From assembly GCA_003022085.1 (NCBI GenBank), contig PXQK01000118.1, positions 9,484-21,797 of the forward strand: a DNA stretch of 12,314 nt, read 5' to 3'. Positions 5,719-12,314 of the stretch are shown piece by piece (the first letter of the stretch is position 1; every line of letters begins with the position of its first letter). Position numbers and translations under genes: made by a program. This DNA comes from Halobacteriales archaeon QH_10_65_19. Its GTDB lineage: Archaea; Halobacteriota; Halobacteria; Halobacteriales; Haloarculaceae. Below the pieces are notes generated by a model. The model had not been told where the DNA came from, ran no database searches, and worked only from the letters and a program-made list of their open reading frames with translations.

Positions 5719-7635
5719 ATGCGTCCCAGCCCGCCGCGGTTCGTCGGCGTCGGAGAGAGTGTCGAACTCGCACCCCGGGATCCGGACCCTGCTGTGACAT
5801 ACACCTGGGAGCTGGTCGTCTCTCCCGCCGAATCGACCGTGGCTCTCGGCGGCGACCCGGTCGAACAGTTCGTTCCCGACGCCCCCGGGATCTACGTTAC
5901 CCGTCTTTCGGCTCCGGACGGGGAACACGACCTCACAGTGCGAGCCTTTCCGGGCGAGCAGTCACCCGCCGACCAGGCGGGTGCCGGCCGGAGCAAGGAG
6001 AGCAAATCGAGCGGCCCGGGGAGACGCGGCGGCCGGACCGGGGACGGCGAACGAGTCCCTCCGACTCCCGACCCGGAATCAGGGCCGACCCGCAGCCACA
6101 CCCGGAGAGCTCCGAGACGCCCGCCGACCTCGACGTCGAGTTTCTGGTCGACGACCGCGACAACGTCGATCGCTCGGCAGCGACTATCGCCGACGGAGAG
6201 TTCCGGCTCCCGGTCGACGAACTCCCGGAACGCGCTCGGGTTCACGCGGTCGCAGTCGGCACAGACAGCTACAGTGTGCCAGATGCGGTGGCGTTCGCCC
6301 GTCAGCACAGCGACGACGCCCCGGAAGGGACGCCTGCGGACGACGCCCCGAAAGGGACGCCCACGGACGACGCCTCAGATGCGACCTCAATCGACGCGAC
6401 GCGGCCGTACGATCCACCGGAATGGGCCAGAGACGTGTTTATTTACGAGATCTACGTCCGTTCGTTTGGCGACGAGGACACGCCGCCGTTCGACGCGGTT
6501 GTCGACCGGCTGGACTACATCGAGTCGCTCGGCGTGGATGCGCTCTGGCTGACGCCGGTTCTCCAGAACGACCACGCCCCGCACGGGTACAACATCACGG
6601 ACTTCTTTTCGGTCGCGGCGGACCTCGGCAGCCGGGAGGACTACGAGCAGCTCGTCGAGGCGGCCCACGACCGTGACATCGCGGTGCTGTTCGACGTGGT
6701 GTGTAACCACTCCGCCCGGACGCACCCATACTTCCAGGACGCAGTCGGAGACCGCGACAGCGAGTACCGGGACTGGTACGAGTGGCGAAGCGAGACCGAA
6801 CCGGAGACGTACTTCGAGTGGGAACACATCGCGAACTTCAACTTCGCGAACCTCCACGTCAGGCGTCATCTGCTCGACGCCTTCGACGAGTGGCTCGGGC
6901 TGGTCGACGGCTTCCGGTGTGACATGGCCTGGGCTGTACCGGACAGTTTCTGGCGGGAGCTCCACGACCGGTGCAAGGAGCGTGACACCGAGTTTCTGTT
7001 GCTGGACGAGACGATTCCGTACATCCCCGACTTCCAGGCCGGGCTGTTCGACGTGCACTTCGACTCGACGACGTACTACACACTCCGACAGATCGGTCAC
7101 GGGCAGGATGCCGACACCGTCCTCGATGCGATCGACTCGCGGAGAGACGCCGGATTCCCCGACCACGCGGGGTTCATGCTGTACACCGAAAACCACGACG
7201 AGACGCGGTACATCACCGACTGCGGCCGTTCGGCTGCCAGAGCCACTATGGGAGCCGTGTTCACACTCCCGGGGGCACCGATGATCTACGCCGGACAGGA
7301 GTTCGGCCACCGGGGTCGCCGCGACACCCTCGCCTGGGAGGAGGCCGATAGCTCTCTCCAGGAGCACGTTCGCCGGCTCGCTCGCGTCCGTCGGGAACAC
7401 CCCGCGCTGTCCGGAGAGGCGACCGCCTCCCGGACCCGCTACGAGGTCCGGAGCGGCGCGCCGGACCGGGTGACCGCCTACGAGATGACGGCCAAAGGCG
7501 AGTCGACGGTTGTCGTGTTGAACTTCAGCTCCGGACCGGCGACGGTGTCGGTCCCCGGGGCCGGGAACGTCGACGCCCTCTCCGGGGAGTCGATCGCGTC
7601 GAGGACGTATCCACGACCCGGTCTCCGGGACCTGA
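5719..7635 (+). pseudogene. malA: Alpha-amylase MalA-type (GH13), frame-disrupted and without its stop codon
   Basis: The gene starts at ATG 5719 with the haloarchaeal MalA N-terminal beta domain (PPRFVGVGESVELAPRDPD ... VRAFPG, to about 5955). The rest is in another frame, recognisable from about 6084 (ADPQPHPES, DLDVEFLVDDRD). A frame change of -1 (or +2) thus lies in the variable linker at about 5956-6083. The catalytic barrel (about 6405-7440) is complete: DVVCNH, GFRCD with the nucleophile Asp at 6921, LLDET with the acid Glu at 7008, and ENHDE with the third Asp at 7197. A short beta C-domain follows (VVVLNFSSGPATVSVPG). Around 7600 the usual C-terminus and stop are lost and the frame runs on into the GH15 gene; a TGA at 7633-7635 in a neighbouring frame may be the old stop. 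No signal peptide is seen, so it should act on internal glucan. The catalytic domain itself is intact, so a shorter active protein from GTG 6276 is conceivable. Confidence 0.8.
6312..6377 (+). repeat. 27-base tandem repeat in the amylase linker
   Basis: Units 6312-6338 and 6339-6365 match at 24 of 27 bases and encode DDAPEGTPA and DDAPKGTPT; a partial third unit from 6366 encodes DDAS. It forms an acidic, Pro/Thr-rich linker between the N-terminal domain and the catalytic barrel. It keeps frame, so copy number can vary. Confidence 0.75.
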
Positions 7636-7642
7636 AACGAAC

Positions 7643-7652
7643 GGGTTTATAC
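7643..7652 (+). promoter_or_regulatory. TATA box for the GH15 gene
   Basis: GGGTTTATAC is centred 28 bases upstream of ATG 7677. It lies in what is now open reading frame, and argues that the GH15 gene was, and may still be, transcribed on its own as a leaderless mRNA. Confidence 0.6.
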
Positions 7653-7676
7653 GGGGAAAGTCGATACCTGGTAGGT

Positions 7677-10600
7677 ATGCGGCTCACCACTGCGCTCAAC
7701 GCGTACAAGCACGCTCGCAACGAGCGTTTTCCGGAGGAGGCCCGAACGACGTCCGGGTCTTTCTCCGGTCACGGCGACCGCCTGGTCTACGTTGGACGGG
7801 ACGGGACACTGCGTGATTACTCTGCATCGCTGTCCGGACTCTGCGGTATCGACCGCTCCCGATTGGGTATCCTGACGAACGAGGATACGTGGTGGTTCAG
7901 CGAGATGGACACGATCAGACAGCACTACTACCGCGAGACGCGGCTAGTCGAGACCGAGTACGACGCGGACTCGTTTACTGTTCACCAGTACGACCTAACT
8001 CTCGGCCGGGCACACGTCACACACGTGATACTACGTGGGGCAGTTCCGCGCGACGCACGGCTCGTCTGTTTCGCGACGATGGCACCCGGAAGAAAGGAGA
8101 CGCAGGTCGGCGCACTGATACACGACGAGGGAGGGCCGGACGACACTCGTGTCCTCGAAGTGTATCACAGACGGGAACACGACTACCTCACGGCCTCGAC
8201 AGGACTGGACTCAATCCGGGGACAGCGGCCGGAGCGCCTCGCCGAGATCCTGCGCGAGGCACCCGTGTCGTTTCCGCGTCAGGAGCCGACGGAGCGACAC
8301 GAACAGACCCGGCTCACCGGCGATTTCCTCGTGACAGCACCGCTCGACCGGTCCGGGCGGAAGAGCAACACGACACTGGTCAGCCAGCTGTCGAACCACG
8401 AGGAGGTGGACCGCGAGACGGCGCTGTCGGATCTCGCCGCCTGTGCGAGTGACTACACGAGCGACGAGGACATTCGGCAGGCAGCACGCAAACGGACGCG
8501 GTTTCGGGTCTCCGGCTCGACGCCGCGGTCGGAAACGGTCCGGGCAGACCTGCGCGTGATGGATCTCCTCTCGTCGCGGTCCGGCGGTCGGATCGCCGCG
8601 CCGGAGTTCGATCCGTTCTACGCCCACTCCGGAGGGTACGGCTACGTCTGGTTTCGCGACGAATCCGCGGTGTCGAGACACCTGCTGGCCGCCAGCGACA
8701 GGCTCGACGTCGAGACGAAAGCGGAGCTGGCCGACAGCGCGGCGTTTCTCTGTGACTGTCAGCTTCCGGACGGCACCTGGCCACACAGGGTCTGGGCCAC
8801 AGACGGCTCACTGGCACCCGGATGGGCCAACGCGAACGTCGAAGGTGACACAGATTCCCCGGAGTACCAGGCCGACCAGACGGCGTCTGCCACGGCGTTT
8901 CTGGCGACACTGTTGCGAAAACGCAGACACGACCTCGACGGGAGCCTGAAGACCAGGATCAGGGACACGGTCTCCGCGGCGGTCGAGTCGCTGACCGGCG
9001 ACATCGCCCAGAACGACCTTCCCGAGCGGTGTCAGAACGCCTGGGAGGACGCTGTCGGCCAGTTTGTACACACTGCCGGGACCTACATCGACGCGTTCGC
9101 AGCGGTCGCTCGCGCGCCGGTGAGCGACTCCCTCCGTCAGCGGAGTGCCGACGGCGCAACACAGGTGTTGAACGGCCTCGACCGTCTCTGGGACGACGAC
9201 CTCGGCGCATACGGGATGAAGCTCTCCGACGGCTCGCCGGAGCCACGTATCGACTCGGCGGGGCTCGTCCTCCCGCGGGCGTTCGCGGCGTACGACGCAA
9301 TCCCGGGGATGACGCTCTCCACACGGCAGATCGACCGTCTCGCCAACCACGTGAGCACAACACTGGACACGCTGTTTCGCAACCCGCGGGAGAGCCAGGT
9401 TGCGGGCTTGGCGCGGTACGAGGGAGACCGCTGGCGGACCAGTGAGCAGGACACGGCGAAAATCTGGTCCGTATCGACTGCCATGGGAGCGGTTGCCGCC
9501 GCCCGGACTGGAAGCATGCTGAACGACCGCGGCCGGAACGGGGACGCATACCTCGACCGGGCCGGCGACCTCTACGAGCTGGTCTCGGAGGACGGGGTGC
9601 TGACGACCGACGCCGGCTACCTCGCCGAGCAGGCCTTCGACAACGGAGACCTCGACAGTGCCGCCCCGCTCGGCTGGTCGCACGGGATTCGGCTTCACGC
9701 GACGGCGCTGCTCGACGAGCTAAACGCACTGCCGACGACCTCCTCGGAGGTCGAAAGACCGGGCGAGCGGCCGACCTGGACGACCGGAGAGAAGTACGGC
9801 GTCGGTACCGTCGCCGACCACGGCACAGACGATCCCTCGCGTGTCTGGTTTACACTCACCGACGGCGCATTGACCGAGGCCAGGTTCCCGCAGGTTGATA
9901 CGATGAACCTCCAGACGTTCGACTTCCTCGTCAGAGAAACCGGCGACACCGGCTACGCGGTCCGGACCCACAAGGAAAACCGGCGAAACGACGACACTGT
10001 CGAGCGTCGGGTCGAACCCCTCGACGACGAGTCACTTCTGTTCCGGCACACGTTTACCGAAACCGGAGACGGCCGCGGCCACGAGTGGCGACTCACGGTC
10101 GACTACGCCGCCGATCCGGACCACGACGCCATTGTCGCATCCGTGGACTTCGTGGCCGGCGACGACAGGCAGTACGACGTCTTCGCTGTTGCAGACGTCT
10201 CGCTGACCAGTACGTCCCGCCAGGACCGCGGGCTCACGTACGGCAACTGGGGGAACTACCATCTCGTCGCCCGCAATCCACGGGGATACTCCGGCGAGAC
10301 CGAGAGTGAGCGCCTCGCCGACCAGGACGGGAGGGAGTATTCGATCGCAATGGCGCTGGTCGCGGCGAACCGCTTCGACTGGGCGACGGTCGGTTCCGGG
10401 GGCAGTGATCGCCTGCAATCGCTGTACAGCGACGGGGAACTTCCCGAGCCAGTCGGCTCCATCGACGGCGAACACGTCGTGCTCATCGGGCGGATCGGAA
10501 CAGGGACACGGACCACCGAACAGCTTTCGCTCGGCTTCGCCCGTCGGGCAGACACGGCCGCAGCGGTGGGTGAAGCCGACGGGGCACTGGAGCGGGGATA

Positions 10601-12212
10601 CGAGACAGTGCGACAGGCATACACGGAGTCCTGGCGGGAGTTTCTGGCGGACAAGCCTCTTCCCGACGCAGTGGCCGACGACGACGCACTGGCCAACCAG
10701 TACCGGTACGCTCTCATGACGCTCCTGGCGGTCGAAGACAAAACGTACGCCGGTGCCTCCATCGCGTCTCCGTCGGTCCCCTGGGGCGTGGCCGTCGACG
10801 CCACGGAACCGAAAGGATACGGCTACAACTTCGTCTGGTCCCGCGACCTTTATCAGGTGTTTACCGTCTTCGACGCCGTCGGTGCCATCGACGTGGCCGC
10901 CGACCAGCTGGCGTACATCTACGAACACCAGCAAGACGAGACGGGGTTCATCCCGCAGAACACCTACGTGAACGGCACCACCCGCTGGGGTGGCGAGCAG
11001 ATGGACAACATCTCGTTCCCACAGGTGATGGCCTACCATCTCGCCGAGGCCGGTCTCGGCTTCGACGACGTCAGCTACAGCTACGAGAACGTCCGGCGTT
11101 CGGCCGACTACGTCGCACACCACGGGCCAGAGACTGCACAGGAGCGCTGGGAGGAAGAGTCGGGCTCGTCGCCGTCGTCGATCGCGGCCGAGATCGCGGG
11201 ACTCGCGTGTGCCGCGAAGCTGGCTCTCGACGCCGGACACAGGGACGACGCACTGATCTGGCTGTCGCTCGCCGACCACTGGACTAACAGCGTCGAAGCA
11301 TGGACGGCAACCGAGACGGGGACGAGCATCCACACGAACACGCCGTACTACGTTCGGATCGCCAGAAACGGCGAGCCGGACGCCGGCCACCTGCGGACGC
11401 TGGCAAACGACGGCCCCACGCTCGACGAACGCGAGATCATCGACGGTGGCTTTCTCGAACTCGTCCGGCTCGGTATCAAGCCGGCGACCGACGAGGTGAT
11501 CCGGAACTCGGTCGCAGAGGTCGACGAAACCATCCGCGTCGACGTGGATCCGGGTGCTGGCTTCTACCGGTACAACGGGGACGGCTACGGGGAGCGTGCA
11601 AGGGAGGACCAGGGTGCACCGTGGTCGGTAGAGAACCAGGGGAAAGGGCGACTCTGGCCGCTGCTCACCGGGGAACGAGGCGAGTACGAACTCCAGCTCG
11701 CCGAGCCGAGGCTCTCGCCCGAGGACTGTCTCCGAACGATGCAGCGGTACGCGAACTCCGGGCGGATGATTCCGGAGCAGGTCTGGGACCGCAAACACAG
11801 TACGGAGTTCGGCTGGGAGTTCGCCGAGGGGACCGGGTCGGCGACGCCCCTCGCCTGGTCGATGGCCCAGTACATCCGGCTCGCCCACGGCATCAGCGCC
11901 GGCGAACCCCCCGAGACACCGGCGTTCGTCCACGAGCGCTACCGGGAGCGGGAGAGCCACCGACCCGACCGGAGCCCTGCGCTCCAGGTCGACACGCGGT
12001 TCCGTGGAAACGAACTCGTCGTCTCCGGCGAGACGACCGGCGTCTGCGTGGCCGCGAAAACGCCCGTCAACAGCGAGTTTCTGCACGTCGAAGACGGCGA
12101 GTTCGAGGCCGCTCTCGACGTCGATCCGGGTGCGAACCAGGTGATCGTCGCTGCTGCCGAGAACGAGGATCTCACGTCTGCGGGGACGACGGTGTGGCAG
12201 CTACGGCTGTAA
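7677..12212 (+). CDS. Glucan 1,4-alpha-glucosidase with two GH15 modules
   Basis: From ATG 7677 the protein has 1511 residues. Glucoamylases release glucose from the non-reducing ends of alpha-1,4-glucans. Module 1 (about 1-690) has a beta-rich head (FSGHGDRLVYVGRDGTLRDY) and a GH15 barrel: VWFRD at 325, QNAWED at 454-458, a possible base Glu651 in YLAEQAF, and APLGWSHG at 667. Module 2 (about 690-1511) resembles bacterial glucoamylases: the 'PTWTTGEKYGVGT...ALTEARFPQVD' super-sandwich (699-900), VWSRD at 1054-1057, QERWEE at 1155-1160 with the acid Glu, MIPEQVWD with the base Glu1367, and ATPLAWSM near 1394, where the usual His after Ser is Met. A C-terminal beta domain (about 1430-1511) looks like the glucodextranase B type. 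There is no signal peptide, which suggests use on internal glucan. The frame is intact over 4.5 kb. I recall single-chain double-GH15 proteins of about this length in other haloarchaea. Confidence 0.85.
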   Translation: MRLTTALNAYKHARNERFPEEARTTSGSFSGHGDRLVYVGRDGTLRDYSASLSGLCGIDRSRLGILTNEDTWWFSEMDTIRQHYYRETRLVETEYDADSFTVHQYDLTLGRAHVTHVILRGAVPRDARLVCFATMAPGRKETQVGALIHDEGGPDDTRVLEVYHRREHDYLTASTGLDSIRGQRPERLAEILREAPVSFPRQEPTERHEQTRLTGDFLVTAPLDRSGRKSNTTLVSQLSNHEEVDRETALSDLAACASDYTSDEDIRQAARKRTRFRVSGSTPRSETVRADLRVMDLLSSRSGGRIAAPEFDPFYAHSGGYGYVWFRDESAVSRHLLAASDRLDVETKAELADSAAFLCDCQLPDGTWPHRVWATDGSLAPGWANANVEGDTDSPEYQADQTASATAFLATLLRKRRHDLDGSLKTRIRDTVSAAVESLTGDIAQNDLPERCQNAWEDAVGQFVHTAGTYIDAFAAVARAPVSDSLRQRSADGATQVLNGLDRLWDDDLGAYGMKLSDGSPEPRIDSAGLVLPRAFAAYDAIPGMTLSTRQIDRLANHVSTTLDTLFRNPRESQVAGLARYEGDRWRTSEQDTAKIWSVSTAMGAVAAARTGSMLNDRGRNGDAYLDRAGDLYELVSEDGVLTTDAGYLAEQAFDNGDLDSAAPLGWSHGIRLHATALLDELNALPTTSSEVERPGERPTWTTGEKYGVGTVADHGTDDPSRVWFTLTDGALTEARFPQVDTMNLQTFDFLVRETGDTGYAVRTHKENRRNDDTVERRVEPLDDESLLFRHTFTETGDGRGHEWRLTVDYAADPDHDAIVASVDFVAGDDRQYDVFAVADVSLTSTSRQDRGLTYGNWGNYHLVARNPRGYSGETESERLADQDGREYSIAMALVAANRFDWATVGSGGSDRLQSLYSDGELPEPVGSIDGEHVVLIGRIGTGTRTTEQLSLGFARRADTAAAVGEADGALERGYETVRQAYTESWREFLADKPLPDAVADDDALANQYRYALMTLLAVEDKTYAGASIASPSVPWGVAVDATEPKGYGYNFVWSRDLYQVFTVFDAVGAIDVAADQLAYIYEHQQDETGFIPQNTYVNGTTRWGGEQMDNISFPQVMAYHLAEAGLGFDDVSYSYENVRRSADYVAHHGPETAQERWEEESGSSPSSIAAEIAGLACAAKLALDAGHRDDALIWLSLADHWTNSVEAWTATETGTSIHTNTPYYVRIARNGEPDAGHLRTLANDGPTLDEREIIDGGFLELVRLGIKPATDEVIRNSVAEVDETIRVDVDPGAGFYRYNGDGYGERAREDQGAPWSVENQGKGRLWPLLTGERGEYELQLAEPRLSPEDCLRTMQRYANSGRMIPEQVWDRKHSTEFGWEFAEGTGSATPLAWSMAQYIRLAHGISAGEPPETPAFVHERYRERESHRPDRSPALQVDTRFRGNELVVSGETTGVCVAAKTPVNSEFLHVEDGEFEAALDVDPGANQVIVAAAENEDLTSAGTTVWQLRL

Positions 12213-12216
12213 CTGG

Positions 12217-12314
12217 CTGAACCTGGAGATCAAGCCGGCCGATCCCGAGAGCTACGTCCCCCGGTTCGTCTCGGACCTGGGGCTCTCCGAGGAGGTCGAG
12301 CGCCGGGCCCGCCA
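12217..12314 (+). pseudogene. Fragment of a transcription initiation factor IIB (TFB) core domain, 5' end missing
   Basis: In the frame starting 12217 the sequence reads LNLEIKPADPESYVPRFVSD and continues LGLSEEVERRAR to the window edge. This matches the start of the second cyclin repeat of archaeal TFB (L-G-L-E-I-x-P-x-D-P, Y-V-P-R-F, L-S-E-E). The zinc ribbon and first repeat are absent, and the upstream bases belong to the GH15 gene whose stop ends at 12212. No start codon for it is seen. It is therefore a truncated copy, or the sequence has been joined wrongly here. Whether it is open further to the right cannot be seen. Confidence 0.65.

Larger units (their letters stand above)
6276..12212 (+). 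other. Continuous 1978-codon frame joining the GH13 domain to both GH15 modules
   Basis: From GTG 6276 to TAA 12210-12212 there is no stop. An automatic gene caller would report one triple-glycosidase protein. I interpret it as two genes, malA and the GH15 gene, joined because the malA stop was lost: the junction holds a TATA box and an ATG at the correct spacing (7646 and 7677), and MRLTTALNAYKHARNERFP is the normal N-terminus of the haloarchaeal GH15 protein as I remember it. The start at 6276 is an artefact of the upstream frame change, because family homology in this frame reaches back to about 6084. Confidence 0.6.

Noticed and set aside
10032..12086. 684-codon open frame on the minus strand opposite the GH15 gene
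   Set aside because: It lies wholly antisense to a gene with clear GH15 motifs. High GC and biased third positions often keep the opposite frame open in haloarchaea, and the translation shows no family motif.
1..12314. CRISPR array, tRNA, rRNA or origin
   Set aside because: No regularly spaced repeats, cloverleaf-like segments, conserved rRNA stretches or origin-type repeat clusters were seen on either strand.

Overview
The window is haloarchaeal DNA (class Halobacteria). It is GC-rich, its proteins are rich in Asp and Glu, its genes start mostly without Shine-Dalgarno sequences, and it carries archaeal families: UPF0200 and UPF0201, a TFB core domain, and a haloarchaeal-type MalA N-terminal domain. 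Most of it is a storage-glucan (glycogen/starch/maltodextrin) locus. I cannot name the genus.

Layout from left to right. A minus-strand pair at 2-954 encodes a UPF0201 protein and a UPF0200 P-loop kinase-like protein, coupled by an ATGA overlap. A divergent small haloarchaeal protein of unknown function follows (1047-1460, plus). Next is a minus-strand 4-alpha-glucanotransferase gene, malQ (1490-2957), broken by a frame change. A GT-B glycosyltransferase (3082-4137, plus) is transcribed divergently from malQ. Then come two minus-strand genes: a small repeat-containing haloarchaeal protein (4196-4579) and a sugar-1-phosphate nucleotidyltransferase (4604-5560). From 5719 everything reads plus: an alpha-amylase of the MalA type, then a 1511-residue protein with two GH15 glucoamylase modules (7677-12212). 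A 5'-truncated piece of a TFB-type transcription factor begins directly after the GH15 stop and runs off the edge.

Likely cooperation (inference). The nucleotidyltransferase makes an activated sugar. The glycosyltransferase builds an alpha-glucan from it. Amylase, MalQ and the GH15 protein degrade and remodel the glucan.

The most notable feature is reading-frame damage confined to the degradation genes. malQ changes frame at an A6/T6 run and seems to lack about seven residues there. The amylase changes frame between its N-terminal and catalytic domains. It has also lost its stop codon, so it reads in frame into the GH15 gene and makes one 1978-codon open frame from 6276 to 12212. The GH15 gene keeps its own TATA box and ATG. 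The other genes in this locus appear intact. I cannot separate real gene decay from sequencing or assembly error. There is also a probable relic of an IS200/IS605-type end at 5651-5680 and an abrupt junction at the TFB fragment. I did not find a clearly new defence or mobile system, CRISPR array, tRNA or rRNA. No stretch over 300 bases lacks a gene.
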